Source: Takakia lepidozioides | Lineage: Eukaryota > Streptophyta > Takakiopsida > Takakiales > Takakiaceae | DNA length: 64,000 nt | Assembly (NCBI GenBank): GCA_030704615.1 | Contig: CM060733.1 | Location: 41,726,001 to 41,790,000 of the forward strand | Direction: 5' to 3' | In this document: positions 31,651 to 41,099 of the stretch, piece by piece | How the letters are laid out: the number at the start of each line of letters is the position of its first letter | Position numbering within the stretch: the stretch's first letter is position 1 | The notes under the pieces: generated by a model | The model's database searches: none | What the model saw: only the letters and a program-made list of their open reading frames with translations | Told to the model about the DNA's origin: nothing | Translations under genes and position numbers: made by a program

Positions 31651-32119
31651 ATAACACCAACAATTGCACAACCAATACATGTACCCTACCTGGATCTTGG
31701 CAAGAACCACAACAGTGATAGACAATGTATATAGACTGGAAAACATAACACACCAAAGAGAAAGAAGACAAGAATGCAGAACACTTTAAACCTGCCCTCA
31801 TCTGCCGCAATCTGATCACCTTAAGAAAATAAGTGTCCTTTAAGTCTGGAAAACTTGGACATTCAATGAGCTAGCAAAACACATTTCAGCACAAAACCCT
31901 AACAGCTCCGGAAGAATCTCACCTACACGGTCCTAAAGCATACCTGCATGAGTATGTGGGCTTGTAGAACAACAGGTCATAATCAAGCAAAGATTCTGAA
32001 TTCAAGGTGCCAAGAATCTACATAACCTGGGCCCACGGTACGGTGTGGCTAACATGCAGTAATGAACTTTAGTGCTGCGGTGCACACTTGCGCAAGAGAC
32101 GATAGCGAACAAGTACAGC

Positions 32120-32154
<35 letters not shown>

Positions 32155-32750
32155 TAAAGAGAGCTTGAAATGGCTGGGAGGGAAGCGAATGGAAGCTGCG
32201 GGTGCGCCAATCCAATCTTGAATCTGAGCAGATTCCATCCTACGGAATAAATAAATTATTTGCAAACCTTAAGCACCTGACCTTGTGTTCATTGACTGCT
32301 TAAACTACTCGAACTCAAGACAGGAAAGCAAAGAAAAGCAACAAAAGCAGGAAGAAAGAAAAAACCCTGCTACCTGCTGTAGGTGCTACAAAAGAAGTAT
32401 CCCCACAACAGACGTATGTGACCAACCAAGAATACTCGAGGTGTGCTGAGGTGCTCAACCCTTACAGTAGCCATAGCTGAGAAAAAACTAATCTGCAAAC
32501 CCTCAGCACTTAGGAATGGTTTGACACAGTATTCTGAAAGATCGTTGATTCACAAACTCAGAGCTAACAAAAACGAGTCCAGCCAAAGGCTCAATGACGA
32601 AACAGATAAACTGCAAAACCCTAAGCACTTGATCTTCTCTTCATTGACTGCTTGCACTAAAAGAGCCTCCCCATCATCAGACTTGCAGACATAAAAACAG
32701 ACGGGCTTAACTGCCCTAGGCAACCCATCAACGTTCACCAGACTCTCTCA
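31651..32750. other. Repeat-derived sequence without gene
   Basis: Degenerate repeats recur, such as AACC.TAAGCAC.TGA.CTT near 32265 and 32617, each followed by TTCATTGACTGCTT. No coding region is supported. Confidence 0.45.
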
Positions 32751-32916
32751 TAACTTCTCATTAGTGAAGTATTAGCTCATATTCCACACATGGGGCAAAC
32801 CAAAGCATCAGACACAACAAAAGGAAACCAAATGAATAACTATCCCAGCAACAATGGACATCATTAAGGTAAATTTTCAGCCCGCGTAAATAGATACTAA
32901 ATTCAGCTTGCAATAC

Positions 32917-33163
32917 CTGGCAATACTTGGGTTGACTTCCGCTTTTTGGACAGAATTGCTTTCTTGAATCCTCTTCTGTCCCCACTGGCAGCCTCTGGAA
33001 ACTCTTCATCCATAATCTCATCGAGCTCCTGCTCTGACATCTCTAGCAATGTAGCTACAGTATACATGCTGGAGGCAAGTTTTGTACCAAAAGCTCCAAC
33101 AGTCTCTTCTTCCAAAAAATTCTGAAGCATCGCCTCAATACTACCATAAGGTGTATCCGCCAT
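32917..33163 (-). CDS. Exon resembling the LEAFY/FLORICAULA SAM oligomerisation domain
   Basis: From ATG 33163 the exon encodes MADTPYGSIEAMLQNFLEEE, then AFGTKLASSMYTVATLLEMSEQELDEIM and GFKKAILSKKRKS. LFY N-terminal domains share the pattern KIAELGFTVNTLVDMTxEELDxMM followed by GIKAAVRAEKRR. The TV-TL-M-xELD-M spacing and the closing G-x-K-A basic helix agree, but the intervening loop is shorter. A donor CAG|GTATTG ends the exon at 32917, and acceptor-like CTCCAG lies just upstream of the ATG, so it may be internal. LFY is the plant-specific transcription factor controlling cell division in moss and shoot development in ferns. No LFY DNA-binding exon is seen in the window, so this is either a partial gene or a distant SAM protein. 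Confidence 0.4.
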
Positions 33164-33289
33164 ATCTGGAGCTGTATATTGCAGGCTGACCACCCTTGAT
33201 AGTATTTTATTAAGATACACGACGGGAGAAGACCTGAATAGACAGCCAGCAATATTAACAACTTTTTCCCCAAGTCATCTGCCACACAA

Positions 33290-34070
33290 AAAGTACTCTA
33301 CCATAACTACCCCAGGGCCAGAGGGACCATGAGCTCCCAAGGCACAGTTGGTACTAGCCCCAGCTGAACGAAGGCAGTATCAAGATCCAAAAACTCAACG
33401 AAAACAACTAGGAGACCTTCCTCCTTTCAAGAACCAAATAAATTAGTTTCAAACACATCAACAAGGTCGAAGCACTTACTTGTAAGTAGAGGTTTAGCCT
33501 TACTGCAACTCCTGACGCTCAATTCATCCGCCAATCCGCTCCTGTCTCAATCGAAACGCTCTGCACTAGTGTTCCTGCACCAGGTGCTGCACATTAATAT
33601 TCTCTCATTCACATCAGATTAACAGAGTTGCAATGTCCTCTCAATGTCTCCATCGTTCCAAAACTTCGCCACTCTTATATGGGTGCGCATGCAAGGTTGG
33701 AGCTATCTTGATATGGAGCAAAAAATCCTTCACAGCCAATGCAGATCATACCGCTCGTTCATTGCAAATGAAATTAGCTAGCTAATGAGAAGCAACGGTC
33801 TGTGAAAAGATAAATTAACCTACTCTAGCTTCATTGTTCTCTGAATCAGGTAGTCATTGTGCAGATCAATGCTATCAATCGGAGTAATGGACTGACAAAC
33901 CAGGCTCAGGTCCTGAAAGAAGCTAATATCAAGCCACAGCAAGAGCGGTATATCAGTACAGGCTAGCCGAGATTTTGACAACATACCATCTCCTCCAAAC
34001 AGGCTCAGAATTGTGTAAGCAATTAGAGTGCAAGCAACAGAGGTACACAAGCTCGAAGATTACGAGACAC
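33290..34070. other. Stretch without assigned gene
   Basis: Possibly 5' exons or introns of the LFY-like minus-strand gene. A minus-strand frame at 34050-33820 has no recognisable domain. Confidence 0.3.
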
Positions 34071-34074
34071 AGTA

Positions 34075-34110
34075 GAGCGAGAGAGAGAGAGCGAGACAGA
34101 TAGAGCGAGG
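34075..34110. repeat. GA-rich microsatellite
   Basis: GAGCGAGAGAGAGAGAGCGA and similar words. On the minus strand this is a CT-rich tract upstream of the LFY-like exon, a common feature of plant 5' leaders. Confidence 0.7.
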
Positions 34111-34530
34111 AAACAAGGAAAAATGAAGAGCATTGGCGGGATTTAAATTAAAACAGCATGTCATGACCGTCCGATCTTACCCTAATCCGATCGAACGGCC
34201 ATAATTTTACATCGAAACTTCATCCAAATCTCATTCATCTGTTGACGTTTCCGTTCACGAGTTTCCGTCCAAAAGTTTCAGTCTATCCCTCGTTTTTTCG
34301 TTCAGTTTGACATTTGAGTATGTCATTCAACATTGTGCATGTATAAATTTGGTTTACACTAGACATGGAGTTGAATGCGCGTGCAAGACCGTGGGCCCTC
34401 CTTGCCTGAGCCATGCACCCGCGCGCTGCCGGAGCCCGCCTGTCAATCCCCCCCCGGCCCCGGCCTCCCCCCCCTCCGCTCCCCTGAGCCTCTGCTCCCA
34501 TGGCATGTTGGTGTGTTGCTGGAGCATAGC

Positions 34531-34850
34531 AACTTTGTCGAGATGATTGCCGTGTTGGAGCAACCAGAGGCACGATTTGTGAAGGCACAAACAAATGTTG
34601 AACCACCAAGTACTGTTGTGAAGGGCCGTCTTCCAAGGAGTACAAACCCCGCCGCCAGTGTTGTGCAGGTGTCTAGAGGGCCACCTGAGCTTACACTGTG
34701 CAATGTCAGTGGCCGAAAGAGGTCAAGAAGGTCGTTGCAGTGCAGATGTGTTTTGGTCAGTATAGTGCTTTCTCTGATGCAGGGAGGGTGGAGGAGCTAC
34801 CTCTTTCGCAGCGCGCCACAGTTGTTAAAAGAAATCCAAGGAAGCGAGTC
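34531..34850 (+). pseudogene. Unassigned coding fragment beside retroelement A
   Basis: One frame (34531-34735) reads FVEMIAVLEQPEARFVKAQTN and then a basic SGRKRSRRS stretch; another (about 34725-34850) reads VVAVQMCFGQYSAFSDAGRV. They look like two frames of one decayed ORF. No domain is recognised. It ends where the proposed LTR of element A begins, so it may be the pre-insertion target. Confidence 0.3.
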
Positions 34851-34851
34851 A

Positions 34852-35134
34852 TGACGACTGAGGTGAGAAATACTGGAGCAGTCGAGCGGCAACGCAACGG
34901 TGGTGTCTTCGGGTAGGCTTGACGCAGTTAGGGCAGTATGCTGAAGATGGTTTGTCTCCGTCATGTCATACTTCCAGAGCTGATAGAGAAGGCGGGTGGA
35001 GAACTCCCATCTCCAGACAACGAAACTTGAAGATATTGTGTTAAGAATCTGTCGTGCGCATACGTATCGCAACACAACTACATCGCTGTCCAAACCACAC
35101 CACTCATATATGCACAATAAAGTAGTCTACCACA
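34852..35134 (-). repeat. Probable 3' LTR of element A
   Basis: The start is set by the polypurine tract: the minus strand reads CAGCTAGGGGGGCGAT and then TGTGGTAGACTAC. The end is guessed at a TCA near 34852 where the neighbouring coding fragment stops. No second LTR was found in the window, so the length of about 283 bp is uncertain. Confidence 0.4.
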
Positions 35135-35150
35135 ATCGCCCCCCTAGCTG
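35135..35150 (-). other. Polypurine tract of element A
   Basis: CAGCTAGGGGGGCGAT on the minus strand, directly before a TG dinucleotide that should open the 3' LTR. Confidence 0.6.
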
Positions 35151-35393
35151 ATGGATAGGTCCATCTACCTCCAGATAGCTACAAGATGTAATAGCCACAA
35201 CCGTACTAAGTCCTCTATCACTGTCCCTATTGTGCTCAAACTCTATCGACCAAGAGGCCGGGTACAAGTGTAGCCCCATCGTTAGTCGCCGTCTTGCAAT
35301 CTGTGAACTTAAACCAGGATCTCGTGTGTTCAAGGTCTCCTAGTAGCTGGGCCTTGCGTTTCTTGTTAGCCTTCTATGGTGTATCCACTTTCA

Positions 35394-35612
35394 CTATCCA
35401 ATGCAATGTGGACATAACCAATCCCCATCCGGAACCATCTCAAGAGGTGGTATCAAGCATCCCATATGCCAACCTCGAGAGCATTGATCACACACCAGCA
35501 TGGTGGCTGCCCCTCTAGCAGACCCACACAACATGCACCTCAAACCTGCAGATACCACTGCCAAGTTTGGGTCAATCCTGCCATCGTAGGAGGAAGGTGA
35601 CATGGCGCACAA
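35394..35612 (-). CDS. PHD finger at the C-terminus of element A Pol
   Basis: The segment CMLCGSARG, then MLVCDQCSRGWHMGCLIPP, then GDWLCPHC is a complete C4-H-C3 PHD finger, including the Trp two residues before the last Cys pair. It follows the integrase C-terminal domain (VREVLPSGVLVLEGRDG, 35690-35640), with one frame change in this copy between NCAPCHLPP and the PHD. PHD fingers bind histone H3 tails, often methylated or unmodified Lys4. In chromoviruses this position is normally taken by a chromodomain. Here the PHD would tether the integrase to chromatin, by analogy. The alternative, an unrelated host exon, is disfavoured because the polypurine tract and LTR come after it. Confidence 0.8.
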   Translation of the reverse strand: MCAMSPSSYDGRIDPNLAVVSAGLRCMLCGSARGAATMLVCDQCSRGWHMGCLIPPLEMVPDGDWLCPHCIG

Positions 35613-35759
35613 TTACGCACATGGTCCTTCCAAGTTATGCCATCCCGACCCTCCAAGACCAAGACGCCTGAGGGCAAGACCTCTCGAACCCTCAAAATAA
35701 CACGTCATGCGGTCACATCCAAGGTCGTAGGAGCAGTCTGCTGCAGGTAAACATAGTCA

Positions 35760-37002
35760 TCAGGGAATCTCTCCGAACCCCAGGACGATAGCCCCACCAC
35801 GTATGGTAGCATACCTCAACGTATCACGGTGTTGTGCAATGGCAAGGTTCTCGAAAGCCATGGGCATGACTTTCTTGAACAACTCTGCACGCTGCTCACA
35901 TGCACGTGCCCACACGTCCGGATCGTCAAGGTTAAGAACTGTAGCAGCTTCTCTGCGAATGGATGTAGGCAAATCCGCTCTCTCGGCCAAAGAGAAGAAA
36001 GTATGGTGAGAAGGAGGCAAGCGATGCTTGCTTGCTGAACCTGTAGCCCATGGCTAACCAGAGTAACTGAAGGTCCCAATCTCCCAGGTATCCCTTCTGC
36101 AAGCCATACTTGCGCAAACCCCTCTTTACTGTCTGAACAACTCTCTCTGCCAAGCCATCGGCCTCAGGATGATCCCGAGAAGTGGTGCGATGGTCTATCA
36201 AGGCCTTGACACACAAAGCCTGAAACTCCCCCAAGAACTCTCTCCCTTGGTCCGTGAGTACCTCAGCTGGAGCACCGAATCGGCTAAGCACACAATCCAA
36301 GAATGCATATGCAGCTCCCTCACTAGCCTTATCAGGCAATGGAACCAACTCAATCCACTTGGAGAAGTGCTCCACCATCACCAACACGTACTTGTTGTGG
36401 CGTATGGTCAATGGCAACGGCCCTGCAAAGTCAAGACTCCACCTGTAGCCCAATCCCATGATCAGAAGAGGGTGCAATTGTGGAGTAGGGGCGTTGAATG
36501 AAGCACGCACCCTGTCACACACGATGCACCTAGCCACAAATTGTTGCACCTCTGTGTGCATACCACGCCACCAATACTGCCCCTGCAGTAGGCTATAAGT
36601 GTGTCGCACTCCAAAATGCCCCAACTCCTCGTGGGCATGCCGCACTAACCGTGCCCGCTGTGTTGGGTGAGGCACAATCCTCACTTGACCATCCTCCCAC
36701 ACTCGGAGCAGATGTGTCCCCTCCCACTTGAACCTCTTGGCTCGTTGTAGGATCCGATCCCTCTCCTTGGCAGTCATAGTGGCTGCCGTGTCCCCAATGC
36801 GGAGGTAGTCCAACACAACTGAATCCTCATGTATACCTTTGGCGCCACCTTGCTCATTGCTGGCCTCAGGGTCCTCAGACACTTGATCTACAGTCATCCC
36901 TGTTGCAGGTCCAACCTGGCCATCCGCTGCCAAGATACACAGAAATGCAGATGCATGCCATCCCGGCACGTCTCTCACCGTGCCACCGAGCTCCAGTGTC
37001 AT
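35760..37002 (-). CDS. Integrase of element A, intact core
   Basis: The uninterrupted frame 37002-35932 (356 residues) has a zinc-binding HHCC module (HAHEELGHFG...CIVCDR) and the DDE core: LDFAGPL, VLTDQGREF and HPEADGLAERVVQTVKRGL. It continues, after a frame change near 35940, into a C-terminal region (LAERADLPTSIRREAA). These are all catalytic elements of a Ty3/gypsy integrase, which inserts the cDNA. The frame is neighboured by RNase H upstream and the PHD finger downstream. Integrity of this domain contrasts with the broken pol of element C. Confidence 0.9.
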
Positions 37003-37083
37003 CTTGCTGGCTCGTGCATGGATTGCGACTCAACCCATCTGCATTGCGATTGACCAAAACCCGGTCGATGCACCACCTGAAAG

Positions 37084-37497
37084 TCATACTCTTGAAGGAT
37101 GAGTGCCCCACCGTGCAAGCTTCCCCGTAAGCTTGTCTGACTCCATCAACCACTTGAGTGGTTGGTGATCCGTGACAAGGGTGAAGAGATTACTGTATAA
37201 ATAGCACCTGGAGTGTGCCACGGCCCACACTGCAGCTAAGCATTCTCCCTCATATGAGCTATACTTAGACTCGGCAGCATTGTTCGAGCGGCTAGCATAA
37301 GCCACTACGAACTCTCTTCCCTCATCATCCACCTGTGTGAGCACCGCTCCAAGCCCCAACATGCTCCAATCTGTGTGCAACTGAAAAGGACGCCCCCTGA
37401 TAGGTCGTCTCAAGATGGGCGCCGAGGTCAACCTCGCCTTGAGCTCTTGGAAAGTTCTTGCTTCTTGCTCATCTTCCCACTGCCACTCCTGGTCCAC
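37084..37497 (-). CDS. RNase H of element A
   Basis: LHTDWSMLGLGAVLTQVD has the first catalytic Asp region, SSYEGECLAAVWAVAHSRCYLY the Glu helix, and LVTDHQPLKWLM the next Asp. It degrades the RNA strand of RNA-DNA hybrids during reverse transcription. The frame is open for 137 residues and lies between RT and integrase as expected. Confidence 0.9.
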   Translation of the reverse strand: MDQEWQWEDEQEARTFQELKARLTSAPILRRPIRGRPFQLHTDWSMLGLGAVLTQVDDEGREFVVAYASRSNNAAESKYSSYEGECLAAVWAVAHSRCYLYSNLFTLVTDHQPLKWLMESDKLTGKLARWGTHPSRV

Positions 37498-37499
37498 CT

Positions 37500-38510
37500 T
37501 GGTCAGCTTGGTTAGAGCCTTTGCAATGGCACTAAATCCTTAACAAACCGTCTATAATAGTTTGCTAACCCCATGAAAGCTCAAACTCGGCTCACATCCG
37601 TGGGGCATGGAACCTGTGCAATGGACTCTACCTTAGTCTGATGTACCCCCAATCCTCTAGGATATATCATGTGACCCAGATACTCAATCTGGTTGTGGAA
37701 AAACTTGCACTTTCCCGGATGTAACTTCAATCCGTGGCGCCTCAAGTGCTCAAATACCCCCTGAAGGTGTCTCTCATGCTCCTCCTAGTAGCACTAAAGA
37801 CGATGATGTCATCTATGTAGCACCGAGCAAACTCCACCCCTGCTAGAATCCTGTCCATGACTCTTTGAAACTCAGCAGGAGCGTTTTTAAGCCCAAATGG
37901 TAAGAACCGCCACTGGTATAGGCAATCCTTCCCGTGCTCATTGATCCCCTAGAATGTCGTCTTTTGCTTATCCGCCTCCTTGATCGGCAACTGGTGATAT
38001 CCGGATCGTAAATCCAATGTGCTAAAGACCTTGGCATGCCCAATGGCATCAAAGATCTCCTCTGATGTCGGCACGGCATACCTATCAGACTTGGTCTGAC
38101 GATTTACAGGCCGGTAATCACCGCACATACGTCTCTCCGTCCAATTGCCATAGACATCCTTCTTGGCTGGCATCACTGTGGCTGAAGCATACTCCCACCA
38201 GAGAGCTCCACCAAACCTGCCTCCCAGAGATCTTGAGTCCTCATCTGAATCAAAGACCTCTCCATGTCACTATATCCATAGGGTCTCCGAAAGATTGACG
38301 TGTCAGTGGCCAACTCAATACGGATCTCTTGACCCTTCAGTGCTCCCAAGTCCTTCAAACTGAAGGCAAAGCAATTTCTGTAAGCGCTCAGGAACCGCCG
38401 TATATGTCGTCTCTCTCCTCCGGTAACAATGGGTCCAATGGCAGGCTCCCAATTGTCCTCCGTAACTGCAACCTTAAGTCCAATGGGCTTAGAGGTAGAA
38501 GACGCGTCTC
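37500..38510 (-). CDS. Reverse transcriptase of element A, broken
   Basis: N-terminal RT motifs are clear: LGALKGQEIRIELATDT (38350-38300), PAKKDVYGNW, RRMCGDYRPVNRQTKSDRYA, and FSTLDLRSGYHQLPIKEADK. The polymerase catalytic motif reads CYIDDIIVFSA near 37815. A TAG replaces the Trp codon found in element B at the TFWGINEHG position (near 37950), and small indels follow, so this copy cannot make a full RT. Element B has an uninterrupted equivalent up to the end of the window. Confidence 0.9.
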
Positions 38511-38511
38511 G

Positions 38512-38520
38512 TGGTTGCTA
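38512..38520 (-). promoter_or_regulatory. Conserved TAG-CAA-CCA, candidate readthrough stop (element A)
   Basis: On the minus strand the linker ends ...QEVAA, then TAG CAA CCA, then the RT frame continues open. The same nine bases occur at the same place in element B (63409-63417). UAG-CAR-YYA is the established leaky-stop context first defined in a plant RNA virus. Confidence 0.6.
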
Positions 38521-38695
38521 TGCTGCAACCTCTTGAGCAGTACTCCCTTCTTGCTCAGTCAATGACAAGGCCTCATCCTGCCCCATCATCTCATCATTGA
38601 GAACCTCCTCAACCCAAGAAGAGTCCCCAATCTCATCCATCACAGCTGCCTTGGCTGCCAACTCCCTCTGAACCTCAGCTGCCCAGTGGGGCAAG

Positions 38696-40123
38696 ATGCC
38701 AACACTAGCCGCCTTCACATCTGCAGTTAGTTGGCCTGGAGAGTTGCTGGAGGGCAATGCACATGCAGAGGATGTGCCACCTCCAGCAGAGCAGGATGAC
38801 ATGCATGGTATGGCGGAGTTGCCTGCCATGGTTGCTCACACTCCATTGTGGGGTACGAGCAAGGATTTGCAGCAGGCTGCTGATGAACGGGTGCAACAAG
38901 CTTGGGTAGAAGCTTTCGTACCGTCAGGGGAGGAGGAGAGTGTGGTGATTGCACCAGGACCACCTCAGTTGTCACCATTGGATACCACACCTATTGTGTG
39001 GCAGTATCCGGATGAAGGCATTTGCCTTCTGGACTTGTTTGGCGGGATCAGCACCGGATTGGCTGTTGTGCTACAGGCAGATATACGAGTTCGACATTAC
39101 CTGTATGTAGAGAGGGATGAGACTGCACGACGCGTCTCACTGCGCCATGTTGCTCAGATGGTGCAGCAGTACCCTGAGTTGTTGCCGGTGTCTGCAGTTC
39201 GTGGATATCAGCAGGCCTTGCCAGCAGACATTGCGTTGCTGGGGGCGCATGATTTGGAGCGGGTTGGCTCCATTGATCTGGTAGTGGCAGGTTGGCCCTG
39301 CCAAGGGCATTCATCAGCCGGGCATGGCAATGGATTGCGGGACTTGAGGACGGGTCTGTTTTGGGAGATGGTGCGGATTTTGCGCCACTTGCAACTTCAT
39401 CAAGCTGTATCTCCCGCATACATCTTGGAGAATGTGCCACTGATGGGTGATTCTCGGGCTAGGCTGATGGCCAGTGTGCATCAAGTCCGGTCATGGCTTG
39501 GGTTAGCAGTGTTGCTGGATGCAGCTGCAGTGGGGTCACGGGCTCATCGTCCACGGCTATGGTGGACTAACTTGATGCCACCCGCACTGCTCAAGCGTGC
39601 ATTTGATGGGGTGGAGCGGCTAGCACACCTCACAGTGGATAGCATTTTGGACACAGGGAGGCAGTCTCAACGTGTGAGAAACCACGACCGTTCGCCTTTG
39701 GCAGTGATCAATAGGGTGGGTCAACCACGAGCAGCATTACCTACACTGCTCAGCTTCCCAGGATCCCATGCTTTTTGGGATGGTGGACCTGGCCTCATGT
39801 GGGATGCTCAGTTGCAAAAGTTAGTGGAGCCTAATGCCGACGAGCGAGAGCGGGCTATGGGGTTTTCCACTAGGACCACGGCGGTGCCTTCTTTTTTTGA
39901 GGCATCACGTCGTCAGGTGTTGGGGCAAGCAATGGATCTCAATTGCTTGACCTGGATTATCAGCTTGGCTATGGCTGAGCAACGTAGAGTGCGGAGTGCA
40001 CTTCCCTTGACGGTCTCTCTGCCTACCGAGACGGTACAGGCAGCGAGTGGGGGCGAGCCGGTGAGGACCACGGGGTGTAGACATCCATGGCACACGTGGG
40101 AGGTGAAGAGCTTGTACTGGTAA
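38696..40123 (+). CDS. Dnmt3-type cytosine-C5 DNA methyltransferase of retroelement A, open ORF, inverted
   Basis: The 475-codon ORF has the C5-methyltransferase motifs in canonical order: DLFGGISTG (residues 113-121, SAM binding), YVERDE (137-142), AGWPCQGHS with the catalytic Pro-Cys (201-202), GLFWEMVRIL (220-229), ILENVPLM (motif VI, 243-250), RAHRPRLWWTNL (motif VIII, 282-293), ERERAMGF (383-390) and SRRQVLGQAMDLN (405-416). GISTGL, the HRxRxxW-N-L box, ERxxGF and RRQxLG resemble Dnmt3 rather than MET1, CMT or DRM. The first 100 residues are a linker typical of this retroelement. It should methylate cytosine in DNA using SAM. The ORF lies opposite to the RT of the same element; the last residues after WEV derive from foreign sequence. 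All catalytic residues are present. Confidence 0.88.
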   Translation: MPTLAAFTSAVSWPGELLEGNAHAEDVPPPAEQDDMHGMAELPAMVAHTPLWGTSKDLQQAADERVQQAWVEAFVPSGEEESVVIAPGPPQLSPLDTTPIVWQYPDEGICLLDLFGGISTGLAVVLQADIRVRHYLYVERDETARRVSLRHVAQMVQQYPELLPVSAVRGYQQALPADIALLGAHDLERVGSIDLVVAGWPCQGHSSAGHGNGLRDLRTGLFWEMVRILRHLQLHQAVSPAYILENVPLMGDSRARLMASVHQVRSWLGLAVLLDAAAVGSRAHRPRLWWTNLMPPALLKRAFDGVERLAHLTVDSILDTGRQSQRVRNHDRSPLAVINRVGQPRAALPTLLSFPGSHAFWDGGPGLMWDAQLQKLVEPNADERERAMGFSTRTTAVPSFFEASRRQVLGQAMDLNCLTWIISLAMAEQRRVRSALPLTVSLPTETVQAASGGEPVRTTGCRHPWHTWEVKSLYW

Positions 40124-40985
40124 AGAATTGGATTCCAAAGGATATTCTGTGGATCAAACTCACACCAAGAACAACTTTCCAGACTTGTTTGCCATATGGT
40201 TATATGGTAACAGAGACTTCTAGTATAGCCAAAGGTGCATTGAAGCTTGAAAGAAACCCAGGCATATACGAGAGATACTACAGAAGCGAGTTTTGGTTAC
40301 TGCCACATTAAGGAAATGAAAGACATGGGACATGAGTGATGAAAGAGAAGCTAGACTCCAGAGATATTCAGCAAAAAGAGAAAGTTATCTGAAAACTAAT
40401 TATCCATATCTTTGGGAGAGGGGAATAGACATAGGGGAATCATCTGGACCTCTCACACCATTAAGATCAGAGAGTACATCACCCATACCGGAAGAACTAG
40501 AGTTGGATGCCACTCCTTCTTTTTCTTTGCAAGAAAGATTAAGGGAATTGGTACGGGAAGAAGATCAACCACGAGGTGAAAGATCTGAGGTACATCCCTG
40601 GATAAAAGATTTGACAGAAATCTTTGAGAAGAGTTGGCATGGAACACCAAAAGCAGGAACTCCAGTTTCTGAAACGGAAGGTGAAGAAGGAGGAGAGGAT
40701 GTGGCAGAGCCAACGGAGAGTTCAGACTCTCCAACACCATTGGGATTGATAAGAGGAGTTAACATACAGATACAAAAGATGATTTTTATGATCACAGTAA
40801 CTGTGTTGAAGATGGATGAAGTCATGGAGGCTTACTCCTTATTATTGGGATGTCCGTGGCTGAAACAGGCCAGGGTATTCCATGACTGGAATTCTCAGTT
40901 ACTAACTGTGCATAATGGGATGCACAAGATACAAATTACCACTAAGGATCAGGCTTCGTCGCTTGGACAAATCGGCACCGCATTC
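40120..40985 (+). mobile_element. Ty3/gypsy gag-protease fragment, another family
   Basis: The frame from 40332 (MSDEREARLQRYSAKRESYL) is an acidic Gag-Pol linker. It ends with MEAYSLLLGCPWLKQARVFHDW, the hydrophobic LLGxPWL strand closing a Ty3-type aspartic protease. The active-site Asp region is not visible. The fragment starts directly at the break point of the methyltransferase cassette and ends at the 288-bp tandem repeat. Confidence 0.65.
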
Positions 40986-41099
40986 CTTCCCATCGCTGCA
41001 TCCCCCTTCTACCAGGGAGCTTCCCCGCACGCCATCCTGGCAGTCTTGTGTGCACATCTCCCATGGCGGAGAACCCGAGCGCTACAGTGTACTGCCCTC

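Larger units (their letters stand above)
34852..40115 (-). mobile_element. 3' half of retroelement A: RT, RNase H, integrase, PHD finger, LTR, with inverted methyltransferase
   Basis: On the minus strand, from right to left, lie a linker shared with element B (38690-38521), RT, RNase H, integrase, integrase C-terminal domain, a PHD finger, a polypurine tract and a probable LTR. The methyltransferase cassette of the same family is attached on the right but reads on the plus strand. Gag and protease are missing here. A gag-protease block of the same family on the same strand lies at 51.45-54.15 kb. Sequence identity to element B is high where both are present (RT, linker, methyltransferase), so they are copies of one family. 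Confidence 0.85.

Noticed and set aside
39048-39440. Minus-strand ORF inside the methyltransferase
   Set aside because: Antisense shadow; the plus frame has all C5-methyltransferase motifs.
38696-40123. DRM-type (rearranged) plant methyltransferase
   Set aside because: Motifs run in the order I, IV, VI, VIII, IX/X, without the circular permutation of DRM proteins.
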